A stretch of DNA of 64,000 nucleotides from Rhytidiadelphus loreus (taxonomy: Eukaryota > Streptophyta > Bryopsida > Hypnales > Hylocomiaceae): contig OX344765.1 in the NCBI GenBank assembly GCA_947034895.1, positions 8,437,001 through 8,501,000 on the forward strand, read 5' to 3'. The notes under the pieces are model-generated. The model had not been told where the DNA came from and searched no databases. It was given only the letters and a program-made list of their open reading frames with translations. This document shows positions 34,507 to 46,118 of the stretch, one piece after another. Position numbers and translations under genes: made by a program. How positions within the stretch are numbered: position 1 is the first letter of the stretch; every line of letters begins with the position of its first letter.

Positions 34507-36278
34507 GCCCGGGGAGAACACTCACGGTTTTTAAAAAACTATGTGAGTTAAAAGATAGAGTTCATTTAATTCAAAGGGGGGAAATTTTATATAATTTATA
34601 GAGCTACTATAGGTTCATGAAATGCTACACAGTCTCTCTAATATATATAAATTAGGGTATGTAAAAACATCATATAATAGGAATTTTTATTAATAAGTTA
34701 GCCTTGACAAATAGAAGCCATGCAAATTTTTTATAATATGATGAGCATAGATGTGGACAAATAATTTTATATGGATGATAAAATGAACATATTCAAGAAA
34801 ATCTACGATGAAGGGCGGTCGACTAAGATTGTGCCATGGTACTTGTAGTGTATATATAAAAACAAACTAAATGTAAATATAAGACATCAACTAAAAGTGA
34901 AAAAATTGTCACATTGTATGAATAAGAAGGTTTACCTTAGTGGGTTCAACAAACTGAAAATTTAACAATATGAAGATAGAATTTATAGTTCATTTAACTC
35001 TAAGCTTTGAAGCCATATGTGTTAATCACACTCATATTGAATGAGATTTTTATGGGATAGTTTCATTAGGAATTCTAAAGTGTTCAATGTTATTAACCCC
35101 TAAAGACTAGAGGGTGTTTTGGAAGAGGAAGAATCCAAAATTGCTAACTTTGATGCATTGTCTAAAATAAAAAATTATTTAAAATAAATTCAATTGTATA
35201 AAAGTGTATTATATAGTTATAACAACGTGTAGAAACAATTTCAGCCCATTTGACCATGTGGATTGAAAGATTATAATGTTTGAAGTGAAAAAAAAATCTA
35301 GGATCAATAGACTTCAAGCCCTCTTAGAGTAAAATATTTGGTCTACACAAAAATGAGAATTTTGACTATTCATAAATTTATGATGTTGGATTCATTCATA
35401 AAAAATTTGAATCAATTTGTAATGCAAAGAGGTTAAATGCATTGGCAATACACTAGTCAATTTTTTGATGATTTCTTGTGCAATGAGATATTTTTTAATT
35501 TGGAATCCAAATGGTTAAAAATTAGAGACAAATATTTAGAATATTTGGAAAAAAATTCAAGAGCTTTGACTTCACATATTGCAAGATAATAGGGCTTGAG
35601 GTTAGAAGAAAAGGTTTTTTTCTTGAAGCCACCCTAATATAGCTAATAAAATTTGACTCCTTTAAGAATGAGAATTAAATTGTTTTTGATAATTGTATTC
35701 TATATTTTATTAATAACATAAATGTCAAATTTCAATAGTTGATGAGATTTTTTGCAAAAGATGCTCCAAAGATGCCCAAATTGCAAGGGCTACCAAAAAA
35801 ATTTAGGGCAGAAAAAAATTATATTTCCACTAAGAGGATACATATTCACATCTTGTGTCAAAATTTTATAAACATTTGACCAAAATTGACTTCATAGGGA
35901 CCTACCCAAAGTTTCAATTGTTCATTCAATGGACAATTGGCTTTTATGGGTTAAAAATTGCCACTTGAATTCAATTGATTATTGTTGATTTCACAATGTC
36001 TACCCCATACATAGATGCAGTAGATGGAAGAGAAAATTTGTGAAGAAAGGTGGGGGTGGGAGAAAATTGGACACTTAAATTTTATATGTAAGATACACCC
36101 ATTCAAAAACTTGCATGAATGAATTTATAAAAACTATAGGGTATTAAAAATATGCCCTTTTTAGCTTTTTATGTAAAAATACGGTCATCTTAAATGCAAT
36201 AATTAAGGTAAATAGCCCCACATAAAATACCCTCTTAACTCAAGTGTATACCTTAAATTACAAGGAGTGATCCCCTCG
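34507..36278. mobile_element. Mutator-like element with 9-bp duplication, carrying a nested TTAA element
   Basis: Flanked by AGAAATCCA on both sides (34498-34506 and 36279-36287). The inverted relative of the host repeat at 60829-60837 has one uninterrupted AGAAATCTA, an empty site. The ends GCCCGGGGAGAACACTC and GAGTGATCCCCTCG are the same type as those of the MITE at 4984-5565. It is 1772 bp including E5 (35093-35954), so about 910 bp by itself. No transposase seen. Confidence 0.7.
35093..35954. mobile_element. TTAA-flanked element E5 (862 bp), nested
   Basis: Starts TTAACCCCTAAAGACTAG and ends GGCTTTTATGGGTTAA, with the family's GGACAATT block just inside the right end. Lies wholly inside the Mutator-like element, so it is younger. 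Non-coding. Confidence 0.6.
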
Positions 36279-36287
36279 AGAAATCCA

Positions 36288-37440
36288 ATCAAGTTTTACA
36301 TAAATCTTTGTTTTTCCTAGTTGAATTCCCCATATATCAATGAAATTGTCATGTTGGTCATAACTAATGAAGGCTAAAAAAAAAAGCTATTATTTTATCA
36401 CTAGAAGATTGAGATGCAATAGAATGACTAAAGACAATTTTGTTAAAATGGCGCCATTCTGCTAGTTTGAATGTACACCACCATTACAATGTCCAAGCCT
36501 TGTCCTCTTGGATGCATTCAATATGGTGGTTGCATTATAGAAATTTAGTTGTAGGTATAGGATTTTTCATAGGGAGAGATGGTTTGACGAATCTTGGTTC
36601 ATTATTGTTTGTAATGCGTTTGGTGTTACAAATTTATTGTAGATTGAATCCGGAGGAAATTAGGGTAAGGCATGTCCTATAAGGATTCATTGAATTTATA
36701 TTCACTAGGGTAACTACATCTAAAATCACACAAATATGCGATTCGGTTGGGTTTCTGTTATTATATTGAAAAACATTTTGTAAGGTCTTATTGGTAGTCA
36801 AAAAAAGATTTTAGAATCTCTTAGAATGCATATTTTAGACACCATATGAATGTACTACCAAATTTTCAAAATACTAAAAAAAGAGTGTTTCTAAAATCAA
36901 CCATAGACTCTCACAAATAGTAGGAATACATTTTAGGCCAAAATCTAAAGTAGTTGGTTCTAGAGGAGGCCTAATTTAGGTATAGTTATTTTGATGCCTA
37001 TTTATAAGTAATAAATTAGACATGCCTTCTTGATTTAATTAGAATCTTGGTCTAGTATAATTGTCTCTAGAACGTTGTATGTGGACTCCAATTTGTAGAC
37101 AGTGTTTCATTGGATGATAATTGAATGAAGGATGGGATGAATAGACCCTCCTCTTGCTCGTCCCCACAAAGTCATTCTAGGGATGCACGAAAAATAAAAG
37201 ACCCCCTATTGTGTGCTTGATTAGTTTATTTTCTTCACCTCATCAGTTAATTTTGGGTCTCTAATTACAAATTTGAATTCCAAATTTGCAAATTTTATCA
37301 TGTGTGATAAATAAAATATTTCAGCATTTTCCCTTAGAGACGAGCAAGGGATCTGAGTGATTTTGTTTGTATATTCTCTTATATCTATAAATTCTATAAT
37401 TTTTATGATCCTCATTTGAGAACAATATGGAATTATAAAT
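36288..37440. other. Repeat flank and intergenic DNA
   Basis: To about 36470 this continues the repeat shared (inverted) with 60650-60835. The remainder to 37440 is AT-rich without recognised content. Confidence 0.3.
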
Positions 37441-37447
37441 TTGAGTT

Positions 37448-37878
37448 CATGATTCCAGAGAATTTTATATCTGCAATTCGATTCTATGGCTGATTCTGGT
37501 GATAAGAAATGACTTAGGCCTTCTGTGGAGTACATTTACTTTGTATTCTTAATCAAATAAATTCATAAATAAATTCTTGATTAAATCAGTAGCTAAATTG
37601 TGCAAGTAGTCCTATGTGTTGAAGAGAAGAGATTTGGCTTATGGATGTGCAGTTATATTCTGTGGGCAAACACAGCAGCAGCGCTTTCGTTGGTGCTTCA
37701 TGCACCCGTTCTGCACGCTCAAGAGATAATACCGATCGACCAGTTTCAAGCCGAGAAGCTTAAGCCTGTGGAATTACCCTGCATTCCACCTCTCCACCCA
37801 CTGGATTTTGTTGAACCTATGCAGCGGTCTGCGCTCAAGTACCAGTTCATAATGGAAATTTCAAGATGTATACTCGAG
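37448..37878 (+). pseudogene. Captured UGT exon 3 with intron 2 flank
   Basis: An inverted copy of 26407-26985. The exon part (37632-37878) matches 26653-26407 without any gap and encodes the same residues; I noticed only one silent base difference in the stretch compared. It stops abruptly at CTCGAG, inside the exon, and continues into the small repeat leading to the ZnF-UBP gene. The near identity means a recent copying event. It cannot make a UGT by itself. Confidence 0.85.
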
Positions 37879-37884
37879 TACTGT

Positions 37885-37960
37885 ACTGCACTGAGGAACT
37901 GATTTTGAGTACTGCACTGACGAACTGATTTTGAGAGTACTGCACTGAGGAAGTGATATT
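37885..37960 (+). repeat. 26-28-bp tandem repeat, about three units
   Basis: Three units beginning CTGCACTGAGGAA or close to it, at the exact junction between the captured UGT piece and the ZnF-UBP promoter. Such repeats often form during break repair. Confidence 0.6.
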
Positions 37961-38060
37961 AAAGAATGTCATGTTAGAGGAGGGGATACTAAAGAGGATT
38001 TTCCCATATTTCAGAACCAGCAATTTTCCTGCGTCGTTGCGCAGATTGCTGCTGCAGCTC

Positions 38061-39950
38061 ATGGCGACTGTTTCAGACACCCTGGTAAGCTCCGCACTTT
38101 CTCAATGCCTGGTCTTTCCATTCTCCATGCGTGCGTTGAATCACATGAGCTTGAAATTTGGAGCTCATTTCATAATTGGGGTTTCATGTCATGGAGCCTG
38201 GTTTAGTTTCCTGTCATGGAGCCGAGCATGTGACTGAAATTTGCACATTATGTGTGTCAAATCGATGTGCTTTCTATGTGAAGACGATTTCTTATGTTTT
38301 TTAGTTTTAGTATTTTCCTTGTGAAGGACTTGGGATTGTGATATTAGGACGTGCCTTTGAATCTTATCGGCCTGAGAAATTTCGAGTTCATTTCGTAATT
38401 AGGTTTTGTCTCACCGACCTGTCATGGAACCCAGCACGCGACTGAAATTTGCACCCTGTGTCAAATCGATGCGCTTTCTGTGTGAAGATGATTTCTTATC
38501 GTTTTCTTTTTCGTTTTCGTTTTTTCCTTGTGACGGAGCTGGGATTGTACTGCCAGGGCGGGGAATTGGGATACGATTTCGTGGGGGAGGGATGAGGATG
38601 GGTGGAGGCTTGTACAGAATGCCTTCATCTTCATCACCTGAATGCCGACAATCAAAACTTACTACGATTTGATACATTGTGTAAAACGTAAGCTTTCTTT
38701 TGCCTGTGACCACAGGTGATTCTTTATACCTGAAAGAAGGAAGAAGGAAGAATTCCAATTGGACTTCATGTTGATTCTTGTTGGTTCCAATAGTTTTGTG
38801 TAGGTCATATGGGAACTTTCTATTGTCCAATTTCAATTGCGATTGAGCATCACCAGACGATGTTCATGGATTCTGCTGATTTAAAATACAGTCATGTCTG
38901 AATCATATTTTTTGCAGTCTGAATGGATCATCTTAGAACCACGAAGGCCTGGTTCTTTAGGGTTTAGGGTTCAATTAGTTTGTGACTGGTTTAGTTAGGA
39001 ATATTGGGAGTGGCACTTGTATTTGTCTGGAACCATCCTTCAAGGGTGTGCTTGGAACTTATACATGCCGGCACATGACCTGAGATTATCTCCATATCAG
39101 CTATTCGCAACTGAAACATGTTCGCAGCATCTGAAGGTTTCTCACTTGGCAAGTACGGTGGTGTGATCTTTCTGCAGGTGCAAGGATCCCAATGAAAACT
39201 GGTTGTGTTTGAGCTGTCAAGAGGTTTACTGTGGTCGTTACATCAATGGACGCTTGCACATTCCAAAGACGCCAGTCATCCTCTAGCTGCGGGGTTCCGG
39301 TACTTTCTCATTCTAACTCCAGTTTTGGCAAGTGTTTTATGGGTAGGCGTTGCTTGGAAATTCATCTCAAAGGACCAAGGGAGAGGGATAAAATTGTGCG
39401 CGACTTGAAGCATTTTAACGTGTGCAGGAGTGTGCTTTGGGGACTTTTGCAAAGAGCTGTGGAGAGATCTTAGGGTACAAGAATCAATTCTGTTGAGATC
39501 AGATTTTTGTCTTGTGTGTACAAACTTTATATGCTATTTGAACTTTGTCTACCGCTATAAGTGACACTTGAAAACTCCGTTTTAGTCAATGATCAATGCT
39601 CATAGATATTCAAACAAGTATGCATGAAGTGTATGAATAGATGAGTTCTGGCCGATAACTGGGTTAAGTTTATGTGGAATCAGATCCTGTACGGTTTTCG
39701 TGATCCTCTACCCTCTAGCTCTTAAACTAAAAGATGTGGTGTTTTGGTTGTCTTTTGAGACAAGATGTGTTGGTTGAACTGCAGGGACTTGTCGGTGTGG
39801 TGTTTTGAATGTGAACACTATCTGGATGCTCAGGTTATTGTGCAACTAAGATCTATTTTCGAATCTCTTCATCTTATGAAATTTGGAGGGGCTGCACCCT
39901 CGCGGACTGAGTTGAAAAGTGTCGATCCTGTAGTTTTAGAACTTTCATGA
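38061..39950 (+). pseudogene. HDAC6-like ZnF-UBP (ubiquitin-binding zinc finger) gene, broken
   Basis: Exon fragments encode the ubiquitin-C-terminus-binding zinc finger of the HDAC6 type. 39178-39299 gives [13 protein letters not shown] then [10 protein letters not shown], and after a lost frame (about 39250) [10 protein letters not shown]. 39785-39950, after a GT-AG intron, gives DLSVWCFEC, YLDAQVI and LMKFG, then a stop. A start exon 38061-38084 (eight codons, then GTAAGC) is plausible, but its phase 0 does not match the phase needed at 39178, so an exon carrying the first zinc ligands is missing or unrecognised. The frame loss looks like a 4-bp deletion where the family has a His-Met pair. 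No deacetylase domain is present. Confidence 0.65.
38140..38560 (+). repeat. Tandem duplication, period 208 bp, in the first intron
   Basis: The block around ACTGAAATTTGCAC at 38233 recurs at 38441, followed in both cases by TCAAATCGATG and a GAAGA.GATTTCTTAT stretch. Confidence 0.65.
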
Positions 39951-40294
39951 CGAAATATTATTCGCTGTAGTAGTATGTTTTTATTGGTATGTTTGGTTGG
40001 ATGAAGCTGTGATTCTTAGAGCCCCTTGGGCACAGGGAATAAGTGCAGAGTTTCCTTCCTGGACCTTCTTAAAATCTTTTACGCTTTCTTTTTTAAGAAA
40101 GCAGAAAAGCCATATCTTTTGAAGGGTTTGGAAGCTCATAGAAGACCTCGGCCTATGATATGTTCGTCCTAAAGCGTCCACTTGAAATAGAATTCCAATG
40201 CGAGTTAGAAATGCATTTTCTGGACACCATATGGAAAACGGCTACATTTTATGCAAGAATCTGTGTTTCATTTGCGTAAGGGTTGCAATTTTGT
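39951..40294. other. Non-coding spacer
   Basis: Between the ZnF-UBP fragment and the duplicated B3 end; nothing recognised. Confidence 0.3.
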
Positions 40295-40560
40295 GAGTAA
40301 GTAAGAATCAGCCATAAGTACAAACTGAAGCTCTTGCCCTTCCTTCAAGTCATTGCCGCGCACAAATCGACTCCATTCTCGTCAAGTACACCTTGACGAG
40401 ATTTCGTGGCCTGCGTGACAATTTATCACATAATTTCTATACTTTTCATGGATACCTTGGAGTTAGACAGAATCGTGAACGCGCTCACTATGGATCCTTA
40501 TGAAGTGCGCTGGAAATTCCTTCGTGTATCATGGAAATGACTGATTCAAATCGAAGTTTG
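40295..40560 (-). pseudogene. Duplicate of the B3 gene's 3' coding end
   Basis: Same orientation as and clearly related to 41549-41820, which codes for the second B3 domain, but the frame is broken by small gaps. A partial tandem duplicate of the B3 gene. Confidence 0.7.
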
Positions 40561-41484
40561 AAATTGATATTTCACAGTATTTCCCTCAGAAATCGTTGCT
40601 GCTCTGTTCTCGGAAAGCAAGACCTCTTCCGCGCCAGAATCCAGAATCCTGAATCCAGCATCATCACCTCTTGTTTACATCCAATTCTCGATCGCACAAT
40701 CATGACACAAAATTCATTGCTAAAAATGCTCCGCTTCCGTCATAGGTACCCTTGATTGGCAACAAGGTGTTGCAATTGACCGGATAAAAACTGAACAGCA
40801 GGTCTCACAATCGCGGTGCACAAGCATCGACTATACTCATACGAAACATCTGTAAATATTTAGCCCATGACAACCTGCTTACCATGATGAAACTCTCCCC
40901 GGTCCCTGGTTCCACTAGAATGCTGCCATCTGAAATTCAAAATGCACGAGGACAATCCAGGTCGGTAAACCTCAGAAATTCACATTCTAACTTGCTCACA
41001 CAACAAAAGACGAGAAAGAGGAAAATAACTCATGCACTCATGCTTCAAATCAAGGAAGTTAGAGCGATGTTCAGTGAGTGAGAATGATCTCTCTCTGCCA
41101 TTTGCCTGCTGCGATTGGTTGCTGCTGCTGCGAGTTCCAGGCACAACTTCTAGTTGTTGGTGTTTGAAACCCGAACTGACGCAATAAACAGTCAAAACAT
41201 AATTAATTAGGAGTGAAATTGGTAATCTTGAGCATGGGCTCAGCCTCACAAGGCAACATTTGGACTAACAATAAAAAAGGGATGTCAACAAAGCTTCTGA
41301 GTTCACCTAATCCACAGTCCCCATATTCCTCACCAACGCTAAGTACGAATATGGGAACATCGGGATAGAAAAATTGTTTGTTTGAACGGTGCAGAAACGA
41401 CATCCGAATTTAACCAAAAATGGGGAAGAAACTAAGAAGGTCCTCTTCCGGTCTTCAGGAGCGAGTTCGAAGTAGTTGTTCAAC
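40561..41484. other. B3 gene 3' flank
   Basis: Probably the 3' untranslated and downstream region. The part 40909-41220 has an inverted relative at 32618-32885. No further gene recognised. Confidence 0.35.
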
Positions 41485-42763
41485 TCAGGTGCCAAGTGTC
41501 TGTGGAGTTCGGAACCCACTCTGACAGGTGGAAATTTTTCTGACCATAAAGTAAGAATCAGCCATAAGTGAAAACTGAAGCACTTGGCCTTCCTTCAAGT
41601 CATTCTCGCGCACAAATCGGGTCCATTCACGAGGAGTAAAGTACACCTTGACGAGACTTCGCGGCCTGCGATGACAACCTATCACATAATTTCGAGAATT
41701 TTCACGTATGCCTTGGAGTTTGACAGAATCGTGAATGCGCTCGCCGTGGGTCCTTATAAAGTGCGCTGGAAATTCCTGCATGTATTGAGAAAAAGGCAGA
41801 TTCAAATGGAAGTTTGAAATTTCAAACTTAGTGAATGGAAAATTGTAAGATTGAAAGGTAATGTGAATCATTCCTTTGGAGTCATTTCGAAATAGAGCCA
41901 GGTTGCTATATATAGCAGAGATGAAACTCACAAATTGGCCTGGCTTCAAGACCGCAGTAGGCTTTCCGATGTTAAAGGCCACCAATCGTTTGGAGAAGCG
42001 AGGCACGCGGGGATTTCCGGGCTGCTGGAATGATTGCAGGTAATCCCTGGTGAAGACCTCATTGGGCTCATCCTGCTGCTGCACAGGAGCAGCGCGACGG
42101 AATCGACTGTAGGTCTGTTCTTCTGCTTCTTCTGAGTCAGAGTCAGAGGAATCATCTTCTTCATCATCTTCTGAGTCCGACTGTTCTCCCTTGTCTGGAA
42201 AATATGGAGATCTCAGGGGTCCACGAAACAGATGAACTTCAAACTCGGACCTTGCATCCTCCCGGAGAACAAAAACCACATAATCTCCCGTCTTGAGACG
42301 ATTGTCAGCAGCAAAAGCAGACCACCCACCCACAATCTGCACGTTTGGTGTCGCAGGCACGCCGACTCGCACAAGCCACCACTTGGAGGATCTTCCAGTA
42401 GATGTCCGGACTCGAAGGGTAACCAGTGTCCCAAACTTGTCACCGTTCTCTTCCACAAACTGTTTAGGCAGTGACTACATACAAGAAACAAAAAAGGAGC
42501 ACCCAAGGAATTCACTGTTAGCACCACAAAATTACAAACGGAAATGAGAAGTGCAGCTATTTAACAGGGATTAATTATGATTGACATCAACTTACCAATT
42601 TCGGAGTTTGTTTGACTCTGGGCTGCTGAAGGGCTGTCCTTGGGAGGGCCTTCACAAAGTGGATGCTTCCGGATCTCTGCATCTCCGCAAGAACATCAGG
42701 CATGTTGTCCAAGTGCTGGCGACGATTTGGAGTCGTCAACATCGGCTCTGTCTCTCGGCTCAT
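41485..42763 (-). CDS. B3-domain transcription factor with two B3 domains (REM-like)
   Basis: Two exons, 42763-42596 and 42474-41485, joined in phase 0 (donor GTAAGT, acceptor TTGTATGTAG), giving 385 residues. B3 domains bind DNA in the nucleus. The first begins with HFVKALP in exon 1 and continues as LPKQFVEENG, with WWLVRV and GWSAFAADN, ending near FEVHLF. A linker of Asp/Glu/Ser repeats follows. The second B3 covers FPAHFIRTHG, YVIGCHRRP, WTRFVREN and GQVLQFSL. The start at 42763 (MSRETE) was chosen as the ATG closest to the domain; an upstream in-frame ATG at 42829 is possible. The domain layout resembles reproductive-meristem (REM) B3 proteins. Target genes unknown. Confidence 0.85.
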
Positions 42764-42829
42764 CTTTGCAGAAGTGATGGCAGTGTGTAAATCACAGTGA
42801 GTCACAACTAGAGCTGTGCTACACGTCAA

Positions 42830-43639
42830 AAGCTCTTTTAGGATAAATACACTAATTTTTGGTAAAGTTAGTGATAAATCAGAAGAGTTTTAACTCTGTC
42901 ACTAAATTGTTAATGTTTATTATCTATGTAAGCCAAGATAGAGTCTAAATAGAGTACTTCAAACATTGGGATAGCAAAACCAAAACTACGGATTCAAAAC
43001 AAATGGACTTGAAATCAATGGAGACAAGGCACAAGGCTAGGGACAAAGATGGAACACCAGTGGACAAACCTCACTTTGCTTTAGTTGTTGGCGCCACTCC
43101 ACTAAGCGGAACAATCGAACCCTCCGGTTTCTTTGTTTAAAAACAAAATGATTTGTTGAAGCCTCGCCGTATCATGTACCCCTAAACTATTCCAATAGAA
43201 ACCCCCAAGCGGACATTAGGGTAGCAAAACCGAAGGGAAGGATTGAAAACGAATGGAATTTAAACTGGTGGAGCCAAAGGGATGCGCATGCATCACAAGG
43301 GTTGCGAGAGGGGAGAAGGTTGTGAGAGCGGAGAAGGTCGCAAGAACGGACAAGGTCGCGAAAGGGGAAGAAGGTCGTGAGACGGGAGAAGGCATACAAT
43401 GCAAATGAAAAAGGAATTATGGTTGAAGAAGGACAAGGACAAGGACATGAAAAGTACGGTTGGTCTCCAAAATGTTCTTTGAAGAGTTTATTTCATTGGA
43501 TTGCATTATTTAATCAAATTGACCCATTCCTTTATGAATTATTTGTCTTGAAATATGAGGAAACAACAAAATTTGGTATAGTAATAAAGCCTATTTCATT
43601 TTATTTACCTTAAAATATAATAAAATATAAAACTATTAT
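42830..43639. other. B3 promoter side and intergenic DNA
   Basis: Contains a small degenerate array near 43310-43390 in which a GAGAAGGTCG-type unit repeats several times. No gene recognised. Confidence 0.35.
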
Positions 43640-44900
43640 GGTGATTAATAAAATTTCATTATTCTAATTGAATCATTTCAAATGTAATAAATTTGAAATT
43701 TAAATGTGCAATCTTGAACTTTCTAAATTTAATCATTTATTTATTATAATTTTACAAATTCAAGTTTTTTAACCCCTAAAGCCTTTCCAAGTGTGTTTTG
43801 ACTATGAAAAAAGAGCATGGGCTTTTAGTTATCCCCATTGAAGAAAATTGATTTTTTTTCAAAATCTAACCGTATGGATGTTTAAAGAACTATCTTATTA
43901 GTATGCACACCAATTTTGAGTGCAAAATTGCTTAAGAATTGTGAGATTATAACAAGAAAAATGTATATTTTCTATTTTTAGTATATTGCCCCTCCCTACA
44001 ATGTTTTAGAAATTTGCACATAAATTTTGGGGGGGATTGGAGGTAATATGAACAATTACAAATTGTGTTAGCACACTAAAATGTACTCTCAAAAAACTTA
44101 ATATTGCTTGAAAAGCTATTAAACTCATTACACAATCCACCTTTCAATTGTTAAGATGCAATTTTTTTTACAAGTATAAATCACAAATAACTCCAAATCA
44201 ACACTTGCTTGTTTAAATTTTCAATGGTGAAAATCATGAAAACACTTTACTCATTCCATTGGAACCATCTTCAAAGCAAATAGATAAATACAAGTTTTTA
44301 GATCTCAAATCAAGTGAAATTGCTCAAAGTTGGAAAATGAAGTAAAATTAGCAAGCTTTATTCTTCCACTAATGGACATGTATGACTTTGAAGACCTTTC
44401 AACAATCAAATATGTACTTTTTTCAGTGAAAAATGAAAACAAATTTTAGAAAGGTCAAACGAATTTAATTGTCCACTCCAAAATGAGCTTGAAATTTCAA
44501 AATCAACCATATTTGACTGCCTAGGCATTTAGAGGTTAAATTGGAATTCTTTGAAGTTTGGGAGATTTTAAAATTTATAGATTTTAAAATTTATAGAATT
44601 TAAAATCTATAAATTTTTAAATTTATAGATTTTAAATATTCAAAATCATAATTTATTAGTTGATTAGAATTGTCAACAATAAGAGAAAGACTAATAAAAA
44701 CATCAATGTACCAACAATTATAGTAATCCTTCTATATATGCAATTATGCAAGAGATGCACTTTTGTACTTAAATTGTGGTGTTATCACATTTGCAATGAT
44801 TCTTAATATTAATGGTAGCTTAGTCTAATGTAAAATTAAATATTTTGCTAAAAAATTGTATTTCATTGTAACCCCTAAACAAGTGAACTAATAAAAAAGT
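43640..44900 (+). repeat. Dispersed repeat R, copy 1, interrupted by element E6
   Basis: The flanks 43640-43768 and 44540-44900 together match 59510-59925 in the same orientation (shared blocks GTGATTAATAAAATTTCATT and AGAGATGCACTTTTGTAC). The AT-rich part near 44560-44640 is a set of imperfect ATTTATAGATTTTAAA repeats. Confidence 0.65.
43769..44539. mobile_element. TTAA-flanked element E6 (771 bp) with proven empty site
   Basis: Starts TTAACCCCTAAAGCC and ends GGCATTTAGAGGTTAA. The paralogous repeat copy at 59636-59639 has one TTAA at the exact insertion point. This shows that insertion duplicates TTAA. Non-coding. Confidence 0.8.
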
Positions 44901-46118
44901 CCAAGTTGGACTTGTAGAATGTTGAGAACTTGTCTACAGACAATCTATTGACAAAAACTTTAGAACCATTCAATGCCGAGTAACAAAATGAAAGCGATGT
45001 GGAGTTTTGCTTTGTGAACAATGAAGTGAGAAATATCTATAAAGGACTTGAAGACTCAATTTTAAATTTTTCTTTGTAAAAAAAACAAAGTATGTATGTT
45101 GCCTACTAGAACATTTACACCATTAGGATTTTTAATCTTCAATTTCTTGTCAAAGTTATTAGTGATTTAGATTTTTCTTTCATCAAGTATCAAATTCTAT
45201 TCCATAATTATTTTAAACATGAATGTCAAAGTTTTTGATTAAATGTTTTTTCATACCATATATCAATATATTGACAATCTCCTCCAAAAAAACCCAAACC
45301 CATTTCAATAAAAATACCAATCAACTTAATTTGTTAAGGAAAACTATCCATCCCCTCCACAATGTATAAATACAAATATGATTACAATTGCATGGATGGA
45401 TACGAAAATAGATATGGATACAAATACAAGTGTGGATATCAATGCAAATTTTTAATTCCATATTGTTTTCAAATGAGGATTATAAAAATTCATGTATAGA
45501 AATTATAGATATGAGAGATTGTAGAAATGAAATCAGATTATTAATTTTTTACCACTAGCCTAAATTTGACACGCCACTAGTAATCTAGTATAGAATATTT
45601 TTCTAAAATATATTGTTTTATTGGTGTATGAAGTGACTATCCACTTAATTACACTAGTGAGATATACTCAATATAACTTTGAATGCAACAATTTTCAATG
45701 ATGGAATTATGCATTTGTAGTTCATGGTTTAAACTTTGAGTTTGATAGACACATATCGTAAACACTCTATATTTCAAGGTCTACAAGCTAGATAAAATAG
45801 CATCTATCATTTATAGTTATATTTTTGTAGATCATATAAAAGTATTATCATATAAATGTTTCAATTGTTTTTGCCACAATTAAATTGTAATATGAAATAC
45901 AAGCAAATGCCAAAGGATTAGATATGTTAATTCTACTATTGAGTGGTCAATATTTTAAGTTTAGAAACAAAACACCAAACATTTGAGAAATTCATTTGTA
46001 TAGTTTTTTATGAATACATTTGGAAGATCCTATAGGCGATTGTGATTATTTTCTTTTATGCTTGGAAAAAAAAATTATAGCCTTTTACAATTTTTTGCCA
46101 AATTCACAGAAAAAGTGT
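44901..46118. other. AT-rich intergenic DNA
   Basis: No ORF of interest. A short run of GGATA.-type variants lies near 45390-45445. The inverted-repeat arm that starts at 46119 may extend into this stretch, but its partner would lie beyond position 64000. Confidence 0.3.
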
